A stretch of DNA of 43,048 nucleotides from Rhodoferax sp. GTDB taxonomy: Bacteria; Pseudomonadota; Gammaproteobacteria; Burkholderiales; Burkholderiaceae_C. Positions 27,594 through 36,959 of the stretch are shown here, piece after piece. The DNA is taken from assembly GCA_029865845.1 (NCBI GenBank), contig JARXAM010000109.1, positions 1-43,048 of the forward strand. Reading direction: 5' to 3'. Position 1 is the stretch's first letter; every line of letters starts with the position of its first letter. The notes beneath the pieces were generated by a model, which saw only the letters and a list, made by a program, of their open reading frames with translations, was not told the origin of the DNA and did no database searches. The position numbers and the translations under genes are program-made.

Positions 27594-29105
27594 ATGGAAC
27601 TCTTTGACCACCTTGCGTTAGGTTTTGGCGTGGCGTTTACCGGCCAGAACCTCATCTACGCCTTTATCGGTTGCCTCTTGGGCACCTTGATCGGTGTGCT
27701 GCCCGGCATTGGCCCACTGGCCACCATTGCCATGCTGCTGCCTGCCACCTACGCCTTGCCCCCTGTGGCGGCGTTGATCATGCTGGCCGGCATTTACTAC
27801 GGGGCCCAGTACGGGGGCTCGACCACCGCCATTTTGGTGAACCTGCCGGGCGAGTCGTCGTCGGTGGTCACCGTAATTGACGGCTACCAAATGGCGCGCA
27901 ACGGCAGAGCCGGGCCTGCGCTGGCTGCGGCAGGCTTGGGTTCTTTCTTTGCCGGTTGCGTGGGCACGCTGATCTTGGCCGCTTTTGCAGGACCATTGAC
28001 CGAGCTGGCCTTCAAGTTCGGGCCTGCCGAATACTTCAGCCTGATGATTTTGGGCCTGATCGGTGCGGTGGTGCTGGCCTCGGGCTCGCTGCTCAAGGCC
28101 ATTGCCATGATCGTATTGGGCTTGCTGCTGGGCATGGTGGGCACGGATGTGAACTCGGGGGTGGCGCGTTACAGCTTTGATATTCCTGAACTCACCGATG
28201 GCATTGGCTTCATCGTGATTGCCATGGGGGTGTTTGGCTATGGCGAGATCATCAGCAACCTGGCCAAGAGCGCGGGTGAGCGGGAAGTCTTCTCTGCATC
28301 GCTGTCTGGCCTGCTTCCGACAAAGCAGGACTTCAAGGACATGGTCCCTGCGGTGTTGCGCGGTACTGCCCTGGGGTCTTTGCTGGGCATCCTGCCCGGT
28401 GGCGGTGCGGTGATGGCGGCTTTTGCGGCGTACACCTTGGAGAAGAAAACCAAGCTGCGCTCCGGAGAAGTGCCCTTTGGCAAGGGCAACATCCGGGGGG
28501 TGGCAGCTCCGGAGGCCGCCAACAACGCGGGGTCGCAGACCTCGTTCATTCCACTCTTGACCTTGGGTATCCCGCCCAATGCCGTGATGGCGTTGATGGT
28601 GGGTGCCATGACCATCCACAACATCCAGCCCGGCCCCCAAGTGATGACGAGCAACCCCGAACTGTTTTGGGGCCTGATTGCCTCCATGTGGATTGGTAAC
28701 CTGATGCTGGTGATCCTGAACCTGCCGCTCATTGGCATCTGGATCAGGCTGCTGACGGTGCCCTACCGCTGGCTGTTCCCCTCCATCGTGCTGTTCTGTG
28801 CCATTGGGGTGTATTCGACCAACAACAACACCTTCGACATCTGGATGGTGGGCTTGTTTGGGGTGATCGGCTACCTCTTTATCAAGCTAGGCACCGAGCC
28901 CGCACCGCTGCTGCTGGGCTTCATTTTGGGGCCGATGATGGAGGAATATCTGCGCCGTGCGCTCCTGCTCTCGCGCGGGGACTGGAGTGTGTTTATCACC
29001 CGGCCTCTGTCGGCTTCCCTGTTGGTGGCGGCGCTGGCCTTGCTGGTGGTGGTAACGCTGCCTTCTATCAAAGCCAAGCGCGAAGAAGCGTTTGTAGACG
29101 ACTGA
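27594..29105 (+). CDS. tctA: Tripartite tricarboxylate transporter large membrane subunit TctA
   Basis: A 503-residue membrane protein with about 11-12 helices. It contains both TctA sequence repeats, GTLIGVLPGIGPLATIAMLL near the N-terminus and LGSLLGILPGGGAVMAAFAA in the middle, plus YYGAQYGGSTTAILVNLPGE. It forms the cation-driven channel with TctB. The partner binding protein TctC (Bug family) is absent from the neighbourhood; the only binding protein nearby is a TRAP-type DctP. The ATG follows AAGGAG. The substrate is probably a carboxylate. Confidence 0.93.
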   Translation: MELFDHLALGFGVAFTGQNLIYAFIGCLLGTLIGVLPGIGPLATIAMLLPATYALPPVAALIMLAGIYYGAQYGGSTTAILVNLPGESSSVVTVIDGYQMARNGRAGPALAAAGLGSFFAGCVGTLILAAFAGPLTELAFKFGPAEYFSLMILGLIGAVVLASGSLLKAIAMIVLGLLLGMVGTDVNSGVARYSFDIPELTDGIGFIVIAMGVFGYGEIISNLAKSAGEREVFSASLSGLLPTKQDFKDMVPAVLRGTALGSLLGILPGGGAVMAAFAAYTLEKKTKLRSGEVPFGKGNIRGVAAPEAANNAGSQTSFIPLLTLGIPPNAVMALMVGAMTIHNIQPGPQVMTSNPELFWGLIASMWIGNLMLVILNLPLIGIWIRLLTVPYRWLFPSIVLFCAIGVYSTNNNTFDIWMVGLFGVIGYLFIKLGTEPAPLLLGFILGPMMEEYLRRALLLSRGDWSVFITRPLSASLLVAALALLVVVTLPSIKAKREEAFVDD

Positions 29106-29113
29106 TGCCGCCT

Positions 29114-29136
29114 GCAGTGCTCCGCCTTCGCACTGC
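29114..29136 (+). terminator. Hairpin after tctA
   Basis: A 7-bp GC-rich stem (GCAGTGC / GCACTGC) with a 9-nt loop begins 9 bp after the tctA stop. No T-run follows. It may mark the 3' end of the tctBA transcript, but support is weak. The gap to the convergent cobalamin adenosyltransferase gene is 89 bp. Confidence 0.25.
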
Positions 29137-29194
29137 TGCGCTCAGCACCCGGCGTGCCCAAAGTACCAGGGCCACGGCGGGGTGGGGCGAGTCT

Positions 29195-29782
29195 TTAGGG
29201 GGGCGAGTTGCCGTCCTCGTGGACCATGCGGTGGCTTTTCCAATAGGTGCCGTCCTGCACTTGGGCGTCATCGCCTTGGCGGTTGAGCACACGGGCCAAT
29301 ACAAACAACACATCAGATAACCGGTTCAGGTAGTGCTGGGGCGCTGCCCGCAAGCCCTCGTCCTGCGCCAGTGCGACCACCGACCGCTCGGCGCGGCGCG
29401 CCACGGTGCGGCACACGTGGGCCAAGGCGGCGGCCCGCGTGCCCCCAGGCAAGATGAACTCCTGCAATCGGGGCAGGGCCGCGTTGTGGTGTGCAAGTGC
29501 GGCGTCCAGCGCAAGCACGGCCTCCTGTTTCAACAGCTCCATGCCTGGGATAGACAATTCCCCGCCCACGTCAAACAGCCGGTGCTGCACGTCAACCAAA
29601 AGTTCACGCACGTCTGGCGGCAGGTTTTCACAGAGCAACAGCCCGAGGTGGCTGTTGAGTTCATCCACATCGCCCATGGCATGCACACGCCCGTGCGTCT
29701 TGGCAACGCGGCGGTTGTCGCCCAGTCCGGTGGTGCCATCGTCGCCGGTAAGGGTTGCTATCTGGGTAAGTCGGTTGGCCAT
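29195..29782 (-). CDS. Cob(I)yrinic acid a,c-diamide adenosyltransferase, PduO type
   Basis: A 195-residue ATP:cob(I)alamin adenosyltransferase that forms adenosylcobalamin. Conserved elements: TLTGDDGTTGLGD, RVAKTHGRVHAMGDVDELNS near the N-terminus, FILPGGTRAAALAHVCRT with the ATP-binding RRAER segment, and YLNRLSDVLFVLAR near the C-terminus. It is usually a cytosolic trimer with active sites between subunits. I start at Met 29782, where the family begins; an in-frame start 12 codons upstream is possible. It is convergent with tctA and divergent from the DAHP synthase gene; no cobalamin biosynthesis gene is adjacent. Confidence 0.92.
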   Translation of the reverse strand: MANRLTQIATLTGDDGTTGLGDNRRVAKTHGRVHAMGDVDELNSHLGLLLCENLPPDVRELLVDVQHRLFDVGGELSIPGMELLKQEAVLALDAALAHHNAALPRLQEFILPGGTRAAALAHVCRTVARRAERSVVALAQDEGLRAAPQHYLNRLSDVLFVLARVLNRQGDDAQVQDGTYWKSHRMVHEDGNSPP

Positions 29783-29963
29783 CGGGTTGTCAGGGTAAGG
29801 TTGAACACGGTGCGGCACCTTGCGTGCGCATGCGGCGTTGTACTGTAACGCTGGCTGCGTGCCCCTTAGCGTATGTGGCGCAGGTAGGCAGCCCTAAAAT
29901 GAGGCGCATGAGTGCACTTGATGCGCCCCGTTGCGGCCCCTGTTGGGCTATTGAATTCACACC

Positions 29964-31058
29964 ATGACCACTGCCACCACCTCTGCCCTGACTACCCACG
30001 ACACCACCCGTATTGACGATGTGCGCATTGGCGCGGTGCGTCCCCTGATCACCCCAGCGTTGCTGGAAGAGAAGCTGCCCGTGCCCGTGGCGGCGCAGGC
30101 GCTGGTGGAAGGCAGCCGGGCCGCCATTGCCCGGGTGTTGCGGGGCCAAGACGACCGGCTGGTGGTGGTGGTAGGGCCGTGCTCCATCCACGACCATGAC
30201 CAAGCCATGGAGTACGCCCGCCTGCTCAAGGCGCAGGCCGATGCGCTGGCTGCCGACCTGCTGGTGGTGATGCGCGTGTACTTCGAGAAGCCGCGCACCA
30301 CTGTGGGCTGGAAGGGCTATATCAACGACCCTCACCTGGACGGCAGCTTTGCCATCAACGAAGGGCTGGAGATGGCGCGACGCCTGTTGCTCGACATTCT
30401 GGATACCGGGCTGCCCGCAGCCACCGAGTTTTTGGACTTGCTCTCGCCCCAGTTCATCAGCGATTTGGTGAGTTGGGGTGCCATTGGCGCGCGCACCACC
30501 GAGAGCCAGAGCCACCGCCAACTGGCCAGCGGCCTGTCCTGCCCCGTGGGTTTCAAAAATGGCACAGATGGCGGCATCAAGGTGGCGACCGACGCCATTC
30601 AGGCGGCCCAAGGCGTGCACGCTTTCATGGGCATGACCAAGATGGGGCAGGCCGCCATTTTTGAGACACGGGGCAATCACGATTGCCACGTCATTCTGCG
30701 CGGCGGCAAAGCGCCCAACTACGCTGCCGCCGATGTAGATGCGGCCTGCGCACTGCTCAAGGCGGCCGGGCTGCGCGAACAGGTCATGATCGATGTGAGC
30801 CATGCCAACAGCAGCAAACAGCACGCTCGCCAGATCCTGGTGGCCCAGGACGTAGCGGCGCAGATTGCAGCGGGCGATGCGCGCATTACCGGCCTGATGA
30901 TCGAGAGCCACCTCTCGGAGGGTCGGCAAGACATTGTGGAGGGCAAGCCACTGCAGTACGGCGTGAGCGTGACAGACGCCTGCATCAGCTGGGCCCAAAC
31001 CGCGCCCGTGCTGGAGCAATTGGCCGCCGCCGTGCGGGAGCGCCGCCAAAAAGTGTAG
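29964..31058 (+). CDS. aroG: 3-deoxy-7-phosphoheptulonate (DAHP) synthase, class I
   Basis: A 364-residue type I DAHP synthase that condenses phosphoenolpyruvate and erythrose-4-phosphate, the first step of the shikimate pathway. Visible signatures: VVVVGPCSIHDHDQAMEYA, MRVYFEKPRTTVGWKGYIND, GARTTESQSHRQLASGLS, GFKNGTDGG and HANSSKQHARQ. Length and order match AroF/AroG/AroH; which amino acid inhibits it cannot be decided by eye, so the symbol is nominal. The gene stands alone, with a 181-bp gap to the divergent adenosyltransferase gene and no other aromatic biosynthesis gene nearby. Confidence 0.93.
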   Translation: MTTATTSALTTHDTTRIDDVRIGAVRPLITPALLEEKLPVPVAAQALVEGSRAAIARVLRGQDDRLVVVVGPCSIHDHDQAMEYARLLKAQADALAADLLVVMRVYFEKPRTTVGWKGYINDPHLDGSFAINEGLEMARRLLLDILDTGLPAATEFLDLLSPQFISDLVSWGAIGARTTESQSHRQLASGLSCPVGFKNGTDGGIKVATDAIQAAQGVHAFMGMTKMGQAAIFETRGNHDCHVILRGGKAPNYAAADVDAACALLKAAGLREQVMIDVSHANSSKQHARQILVAQDVAAQIAAGDARITGLMIESHLSEGRQDIVEGKPLQYGVSVTDACISWAQTAPVLEQLAAAVRERRQKV

Positions 31059-31068
31059 GCATGCGCTG

Positions 31069-31091
31069 GCCTGCGCGCACAGGGCGCAGGC
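31069..31091. terminator. Hairpin between convergent aroG and cynS
   Basis: An 8-bp stem (GCCTGCGC / GCGCAGGC, 31069-31076 with 31084-31091) with a 7-nt loop fills the 40-bp gap between two convergent genes. No strong T-run follows, so a bidirectional terminator is plausible but unproven. Confidence 0.35.
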
Positions 31092-31098
31092 AGGGGTT

Positions 31099-31542
31099 TC
31101 AGTATGTTTTGTAGGGCAAGAACTTGCCCGACAGCACCACGTTGACGCGGTCGCCCTTGGGGTCGGGCTCACGCACGATGTCCATGGAGAAATCGATGGC
31201 GCTCATGATGCCGTCGCCAAACTCTTCGTGGATGAGTTCTTTGATGGTGGTGCCGTACACGCTGACGATTTCATACCAGCGGTAGATCAGTGGGTCGGTG
31301 GGCACGGCTGTGGGCAAGGAGCCTTTGTAGGGCACCACTTGCAGCCACTTTTGCTCGTCTACCGTGAGGCCAAAGATCTTGCCGATGACTTTGGCTTGTT
31401 TATCGTCCAGTGTCATCTGGCCCAGGCAGGCGGCCGTTGTCCACGCTTTGCTCTGGCCTACTTTTTTGGCCACCGATTCCCAGGTGATGCCTTTGCTGAC
31501 CTTGACGGTCATGATTTTTTCGGTAACGTCGTTGCGGTTCAT
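31099..31542 (-). CDS. cynS: Cyanate hydratase (cyanase)
   Basis: A 147-residue cyanase that converts cyanate and bicarbonate to ammonia and CO2 (via carbamate). The catalytic triad is readable: Arg88 and Glu91 in YRWYEIVSVYG and Ser114 in GIMSAIDFSM, at the spacing of E. coli R96/E99/S122. The protein ends KFLPYKTY, typical of the family. The ATG is preceded by AGGAG. No carbonic anhydrase (cynT), cyanate transporter or cynR gene lies next to it, so it is a stand-alone cyanate-detoxification or nitrogen-scavenging gene, convergent with the DAHP synthase gene. Confidence 0.95.
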   Translation of the reverse strand: MNRNDVTEKIMTVKVSKGITWESVAKKVGQSKAWTTAACLGQMTLDDKQAKVIGKIFGLTVDEQKWLQVVPYKGSLPTAVPTDPLIYRWYEIVSVYGTTIKELIHEEFGDGIMSAIDFSMDIVREPDPKGDRVNVVLSGKFLPYKTY

Positions 31543-31658
31543 GGGGGTGCTCCTGTAGGGTGTGAACAGAAGCCCCAGAGCAAGCATCGTGCCGCAGTGC
31601 CCATGTACCAACCATGCGCAGATGCACTCCGCGCACGGTGGCACGCGCGGTCAGTGGT

Positions 31659-32732
31659 TCAGCGGAATTGGTCGGCTTTGTAATACCCCGTGTCCACCAG
31701 CAACGCGCGCCAGTTAGAGGCATCGACCAGGGTGGGCTTGAGCAGATAGCTGGGCAAGATTTTCAAGCCGTTGTCATAGGATATTTCATCGTTAATGACA
31801 GGCTTCTTGCCAGAGAGAATGGCGTCGGCCATGGTGCTGACGACTTGCGCCAGCTCCCGGTTGTCTTTGAACACGGTGGAGCTCTGTTCCCCCCGAATAA
31901 TGGAACGCACAGAGGGCATTTCTGCGTCTTGTCCCGTGATGATGGGGAGGGCGAGAGCACCCTGCCCATAGTTCGCTTTTTTCAGGCCGCTGATCAACTC
32001 CATGGTGATGCCATCGTAGGGCGACAAAATGGCATCGAGTCGTTGTTTGGTGTAGTGCTTGTCCAGTATCTGCATCAGGCGCGCGCGCGCCACACTGCCG
32101 CTCCATCGCTGGGTGGACACCTTGTCCATGCCCACTTGCCCTGAGCCGACGATCAATCGGCCTTTTTCAATATGGGGCCTGAGTACCGACATGGCACCTT
32201 CATAAAAGAAGAAGGCGTTGTTGTCGTCCTCCGACCCACCAAACAGTTCGATGGTGAAGGGGCCCTTGCCCTTGTTCACGCCAAGCCGCTCGATCAGGTG
32301 TGTTCCCTGCAAAACACCGACCTGGAAGTTGTCAAACGTGGCGTAGTAATCGACATGGGGGGTATCCCGAATCAGCCGGTCATAGGCGATGACTTTGATC
32401 TTTCGGTCCGCCGCTTTTTTGAGCACCTGGGTCAACTTGCTCCCATCGATGGCGCTGATGACCAACATCCTCAGATCGCTTTGCTTGAGCATCTCTTCAA
32501 TCTGGGCAATTTGGGTGGCCACGTTGTCATCGGCAAATTTCAGATCCGGGCGATAGCCCAGCCGGTTCATGGCCCGCACCATGGCCAATCCATCTACCAC
32601 CCAACGCTGCGACGTCACGGTGGGCATGGCCAAGCCAATGCCGCCTTTGGTGTCTTGCGCAAGTGCCCACGATGCGCTGCACAAGGCGAGAGCAGCAACC
32701 ACAATACGAATAGTCCGGCGGATAAGGTGCAT
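31659..32732 (-). CDS. Second ChvE-like sugar-binding protein
   Basis: A 357-residue periplasmic protein with a signal peptide (RIVVAALALCSASWALA before QDTKGG). It aligns by eye along its whole length with the ChvE protein encoded at 37011-38087: GLAMPTVTSQRWVVDG vs [55 protein letters not shown], and the C-terminal LPSYLLKP. It therefore binds a monosaccharide such as galactose, arabinose or xylose. It lies at the end of the chvE-ggu cluster, 210 bp after the oxidoreductase; the gap has short inverted repeats (for example CGTGGA/TCCACG at 32822-32837) but no promoter I can assign. Its start has no ribosome-binding site. A shifted ligand range is the likely purpose. Confidence 0.88.
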   Translation of the reverse strand: MHLIRRTIRIVVAALALCSASWALAQDTKGGIGLAMPTVTSQRWVVDGLAMVRAMNRLGYRPDLKFADDNVATQIAQIEEMLKQSDLRMLVISAIDGSKLTQVLKKAADRKIKVIAYDRLIRDTPHVDYYATFDNFQVGVLQGTHLIERLGVNKGKGPFTIELFGGSEDDNNAFFFYEGAMSVLRPHIEKGRLIVGSGQVGMDKVSTQRWSGSVARARLMQILDKHYTKQRLDAILSPYDGITMELISGLKKANYGQGALALPIITGQDAEMPSVRSIIRGEQSSTVFKDNRELAQVVSTMADAILSGKKPVINDEISYDNGLKILPSYLLKPTLVDASNWRALLVDTGYYKADQFR

Positions 32733-32942
32733 GGTGTTCGGTTGACTGTTTGTTATGGTCGTCCTCTGTGCGGAGACCCCGCAATAATCCCCGTGGCCAC
32801 GGCCCTGCGCGGGCGGCTGTGCGTGGAGATTTCCACGGGAGCATCCGCGGAGTTTATCGCCCGCAGAACAAAATTTACATTTGTGTTAACCCTGAACCGC
32901 CCTGCAAGCACACGGACGTGCTTGGCCGCAAAGTGGCGGGGG

Positions 32943-34103
32943 TCAGACCTCAGTCCAGGTGCTGTGGTTGGCGTTGGAGCGCAATGTTGCTGCAATGAAA
33001 CGCAATCCTTGCAAGCCGTCAGTCGCATTGGGAAAGTACTGGGCCAGGGGGTCAGGCGCAGTTGCGCTGCGGATGGCTGCTATCGTATCTGCAGCATCCT
33101 TGTACACATTGGCAAATGCCTCATGAAAGCCCTCGGGATGTCCGGCCACGATGCGTGAGGCGCGGGCAGCCAAAGGCAGTGTGCCGGGGCCATTGGGGGT
33201 GTACACCTGTGCAGGTGCGTCCAGCGACTTGAAGTGCAGTACCTGCGGATGCTCTTGGTGCCACTCTAGGCTGCCCAGTGATCCGCTGATGCGCACGCGC
33301 AAACCGTTTTCCACGCCGGCTGCCGCTTGAGTGACCCAAAAGCTTCCGCGCGCGCCATTGGTCATTTGCAGCAATGCGCCGCCGTAGTCATGCGCCGTAC
33401 GTTCGGGGACGCTGGTGCCCACATGGGCGGCGACTTGGGCGACCTCCAGACCTGTGATGAAGCGCAGCAGTTGGTGCGCATGCGTTCCGATGTCGCCCAT
33501 CACCAGCGACGGACCGCTGCGGTCGGGGTCGTCCTTCCAGGGCTTGCGCACGGGGCCGGGCTTGGCCCGACCGCCTTGCACATATTCCACCTGCACCAGC
33601 CGTATCTCGCCCAAGCGCCCGGCCATTACCAAGGCTTTGGCTTGCCGCACCATGGGGTAGCCGCTGTAGTTGTGGGTCAGACAAAAGACCCGACCGCTGT
33701 GCTGTACCTTGGCATGCAGCGCCAGTGCTTCGTCCAGGGTATTGGTCATGGGTTTGTCGCAAATGACGTCCATGCCGTGGTCCAGGGCGAGCATGGAAAA
33801 GTGGTAGTGGCTGTCGTTGGGGGTCATGATGGCGACCACCTCCGCACCATCCGGGCGCTGGGCCTCTTGGGCAATGAGCGTGGCGCCGTCGGGGTAGCAG
33901 CGATCCGCTGGCAGGCCCAGGCTTTGTCCTGCGGCACGGCATGCATCCGGCCGCGACGAAAGGGCGGCACCAACAAACTCAAACCGGTCATCCAGCCGGG
34001 CTGCTTGGCGGTGCGTTGCACCGATGAAGGAGCCGGGTCCGCCACCGATCAGCGCGAGCCGCAGGCGGCGCCCCAGAAGTTGCATTACCAGGTTATCTGA
34101 CAT
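32943..34103 (-). CDS. Gfo/Idh/MocA-family oxidoreductase (probable sugar dehydrogenase)
   Basis: A 386-residue NAD(P)-dependent enzyme. The Rossmann motif LALIGGGPGSFIG is at about 17-28, the dinucleotide-site block VVAIMTPNDSHYHF follows, and the conserved catalytic-region DKP has Lys117. The C-terminal domain carries GDIGTHAHQLLRFITGL, with the conserved histidine pair. In this setting, between sugar importer and aldonate dehydratase genes, oxidation of an imported sugar at C1 to a lactone is the likely role, as in Azospirillum L-arabinose dehydrogenase; inositol-type substrates cannot be excluded. It follows the permease gene by 91 bp, with a 7-bp hairpin (GGGGCAC/GTGCCCC, 34158-34178) in between. 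Confidence 0.85.
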   Translation of the reverse strand: MSDNLVMQLLGRRLRLALIGGGPGSFIGATHRQAARLDDRFEFVGAALSSRPDACRAAGQSLGLPADRCYPDGATLIAQEAQRPDGAEVVAIMTPNDSHYHFSMLALDHGMDVICDKPMTNTLDEALALHAKVQHSGRVFCLTHNYSGYPMVRQAKALVMAGRLGEIRLVQVEYVQGGRAKPGPVRKPWKDDPDRSGPSLVMGDIGTHAHQLLRFITGLEVAQVAAHVGTSVPERTAHDYGGALLQMTNGARGSFWVTQAAAGVENGLRVRISGSLGSLEWHQEHPQVLHFKSLDAPAQVYTPNGPGTLPLAARASRIVAGHPEGFHEAFANVYKDAADTIAAIRSATAPDPLAQYFPNATDGLQGLRFIAATLRSNANHSTWTEV

Positions 34104-34194
34104 GGCTGGAGCCTCGCTGATGGGGAACGGCTAAAGGGTTGGCAACATGCGGCGCTGGGGGCACACACCCGGTGCCCCAACGTATGCAGGGCAC

Positions 34195-35388
34195 TTATTT
34201 GTTTTTGTTGTACACGTCAAAGCACACGGCGGCCAGCAATACCAGCCCTTTGATGACTTGCTGGTAGTCAATGCCGATGCCCATGATGGACATGCCGTTG
34301 TTCATGACGCCCATGATGAACGCGCCAATCACTGCGCCCAATACCTTGCCCACGCCACCCGAGGCCGATGCACCACCGATGAAGCATGCGGCGATAACGT
34401 CAAGCTCGAAGCCGAGTCCGGCCTTGGGGGTGGCGGTGTTCAGGCGTGCTGCAAATATCAGACCTGCCAGGGCAGCCAACACACCCATGTTGATGAAGGT
34501 GTAGAAGGTAAGGCGCTCGGTGCGGATACCGGAGAGGCGCGCAGCCTTTTCATTGCCACCCAGCGCATAGATGCGGCGTCCGATGGTGGTGCGCGAGGCC
34601 ACAAAGTCATACGCCAGCATCAGCAGCAACATGACCACCAGCACATTGGGCAGGCCTTTGTACGAAGCCAATTGATAGCTAAACGCCACAATCATGCCGA
34701 CGAACACCAAGTTGGTCAGCGCAAAGAACACCAAGGGTTCGTTGTCCATGCCATGGGCAGCACGGTTTGCACGACCACGCACCTTGGCGATCAGCATGGC
34801 CAGTGCGATCAGCATTCCAATCACCAGCGATGTCACGCGCAGCGTGTCACCGGCCACGGGGTCGGGAATGAAGCCGGTACTGAGCAATTGAAACTCGGGC
34901 GGAAAGGGGCCTACGGACGCACCCTCCAGCACAGCCAATGCCAATCCTTTGAACACCAACATGCCCGCCAACGTGACGATGAATGAGGGGATTTTGTAGA
35001 ACGCCACCCAGTAGCCCTGCGCGGCACCAATCACGCCACCCAAAATCAGGCAGACGATCGTAGCTGGCACGTAGTGCCATTGGTAATTCACCATAAGCAC
35101 TGCGGCCACGGCACCAACGAATCCGCACACGGACCCCACCGACAAGTCGATGTGGCCGGCCACGATGACCAGCAGCATGCCAAACGCCATGACGATGATG
35201 TAGCTGTTTTGCAAGATCAGGTTGGTCAAGTTCAGCGGCTGGAACAAGGTGCCATCCGTTTGAAATTGGAAGAAGACCATGATGATGATCAAGGAGATCA
35301 ACAGGCCGTATTCCCGCAAATTGCTTTTCAGGAAGGCCATGCCGTTGCCGGATGCAGCGGGGCTGGATTGCGTGGGGGTGGGTGTCAT
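34195..35388 (-). CDS. gguB: Sugar ABC transporter permease GguB (MmsB/XylH type)
   Basis: A 397-residue membrane protein with about ten helices, homologous to XylH/GguB of CUT2 importers. Visible: FGMLLVIVAGHIDLSVGSV, a short ribose-permease-family signature; later ALGGNEKAARLSGI; and FIGGASASGGVGKVLGAVIG near the end. It forms the homodimeric channel. It begins one base after the ATPase stop and has AGGAG, so it is in the same operon as chvE and gguA. The cargo is inferred from ChvE. Confidence 0.92.
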   Translation of the reverse strand: MTPTPTQSSPAASGNGMAFLKSNLREYGLLISLIIIMVFFQFQTDGTLFQPLNLTNLILQNSYIIVMAFGMLLVIVAGHIDLSVGSVCGFVGAVAAVLMVNYQWHYVPATIVCLILGGVIGAAQGYWVAFYKIPSFIVTLAGMLVFKGLALAVLEGASVGPFPPEFQLLSTGFIPDPVAGDTLRVTSLVIGMLIALAMLIAKVRGRANRAAHGMDNEPLVFFALTNLVFVGMIVAFSYQLASYKGLPNVLVVMLLLMLAYDFVASRTTIGRRIYALGGNEKAARLSGIRTERLTFYTFINMGVLAALAGLIFAARLNTATPKAGLGFELDVIAACFIGGASASGGVGKVLGAVIGAFIMGVMNNGMSIMGIGIDYQQVIKGLVLLAAVCFDVYNKNK

Positions 35389-35389
35389 T

Positions 35390-36922
35390 TCAGTTCACTC
35401 CTGACGTCACAATAGAACGCATTATTTTTTCTTGTGTTGCCTCGGCCGCAGAAAACTCTGCGACAAAAGCGCCTTCATTCAATACACATATCCGGTCGCA
35501 CATGCCCAAAAGCTCGGGCATCTCGCTGGAGATCATCAACACGCATTTCCCCTGGGCGGCGAGCTGCGCAATGATGCTGTAAATCTCGTACTTGGCACCG
35601 ACGTCAATACCGCGGGTGGGCTCGTCGAGAATGAGCACTTCGGGCTCCGAAAACAGCCACTTGCTCAACACCACTTTTTGCTGGTTGCCGCCCGACAAAT
35701 TGACGGTTCGCGCAAACACGTCGGGGCTGCGGATATTGAGCTTTTTGCGGAAGTCTTGGGCCACGGCAAACTCTCGGCCCTCGTCGATCACCGTGTGGCG
35801 TGATACGGCGGGCAAATTTGCCAAGGGGGTGTTCCAGGCGATGGTCTCATCCAGTACCAGCCCGTAGCCCTTGCGGTCTTCGGTGACGTAGGCGATACCG
35901 TGGTCGATGGCTTTTTGTACCGTGCTGGTATCCACCTCGTGGCCATTGAGCAAGACTTTGCCGCTGATGCGCTGTCCATACGTGCGGCCAAAAATGCTCA
36001 TGGCCAGTTCGGTGCGACCCGCGCCCATCAGGCCGGCAATGCCCACAATCTCACCGCGCTTGACGTGCAAGTGAACGCCCTTGATGACTTGGCGCTCGGG
36101 GTGAATGGCGTGGTGCACGACCCAATCGCGCACTTCAAAGACGGTGTCCCCAACGTTGGGAACGCGCTTGGGATAGCGGTCTGCCATTTCACGGCCAACC
36201 ATGTGGCGGATCACCACATCTTCGCTTACCGGCTCCGAGCGGCAGTCCAGCGACGCTACCGTGGCGCCATCGCGCAACACGGTAATGGCATCTGCGACCT
36301 TCGAGATTTCGTTGAGCTTGTGCGAGATAAGGATGCACGAAATGCCTTGCCGCTTGAGCTCCAGCAAGAGCTCCAGCAACGCATCGCTGTCCTTTTCGTT
36401 CAGGCTCGCGGTGGGCTCGTCCAAGATTAGAAGCTTGACTTCCTTGGACAGTGCCTTGGCGATCTCAATGAGCTGCTGTTTGCCCACCCCCAGGTTGGTG
36501 ATCAACGTGTTGGGCGACTCGTTCAGGCCGACTTTGCGAAGCAAGGCCTGTGTTTTGACGTAGGAAGCATTCCAGTCGATCACGCCACCGGTGGCTTGCT
36601 CGTTACCCAGAAAGATGTTTTCTGTGATCGAGAGCAAGGGCACCAGCGCCAGCTCTTGGTGGATGATGATGATGCCTTTTTCTTCGCTGTCATGGATGCC
36701 ACGAAAGCGGCATTCTTCACCTTGGTAGCGAATGGTGCCCTCGTAGTCGCCATAAGGGTAGACGCCGCTAAGCACTTTCATCAATGTGGATTTGCCGGCA
36801 CCGTTTTCGCCGACGATGGCGTGGATCTGGCCCTCTTGCACTGTGAGATTCACGTTGCTGAGTGCGGTCACACCGTGGAAGGTTTTGCGCATTCCGCGCA
36901 TTTCTAGAATAGGTTCAGCCAT
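35390..36922 (-). CDS. gguA: Sugar ABC transporter ATP-binding protein GguA (MmsA/XylG type)
   Basis: A 510-residue CUT2 ATPase with two nucleotide-binding domains. Domain 1: Walker [10 protein letters not shown] near 38-46, a variant signature [15 protein letters not shown] and Walker [12 protein letters not shown]. Domain 2: the degenerate Walker [11 protein letters not shown], signature [15 protein letters not shown] and Walker [14 protein letters not shown]. This pattern of one canonical and one degenerate ATP site is usual for sugar CUT2 importers. It follows chvE by 88 bp that contain an intrinsic terminator, which would make the ATPase less abundant than the binding protein. Confidence 0.93.
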   Translation of the reverse strand: MAEPILEMRGMRKTFHGVTALSNVNLTVQEGQIHAIVGENGAGKSTLMKVLSGVYPYGDYEGTIRYQGEECRFRGIHDSEEKGIIIIHQELALVPLLSITENIFLGNEQATGGVIDWNASYVKTQALLRKVGLNESPNTLITNLGVGKQQLIEIAKALSKEVKLLILDEPTASLNEKDSDALLELLLELKRQGISCILISHKLNEISKVADAITVLRDGATVASLDCRSEPVSEDVVIRHMVGREMADRYPKRVPNVGDTVFEVRDWVVHHAIHPERQVIKGVHLHVKRGEIVGIAGLMGAGRTELAMSIFGRTYGQRISGKVLLNGHEVDTSTVQKAIDHGIAYVTEDRKGYGLVLDETIAWNTPLANLPAVSRHTVIDEGREFAVAQDFRKKLNIRSPDVFARTVNLSGGNQQKVVLSKWLFSEPEVLILDEPTRGIDVGAKYEIYSIIAQLAAQGKCVLMISSEMPELLGMCDRICVLNEGAFVAEFSAAEATQEKIMRSIVTSGVN

Positions 36923-36959
36923 GGTGCCTCAACGATCTTTTCTTTAACCATAAGAACGT

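Noticed and set aside
29790..31172. 460-codon open frame antisense to the DAHP synthase
   Set aside because: Shadow frame; DAHP synthase signatures on the forward strand are unambiguous.
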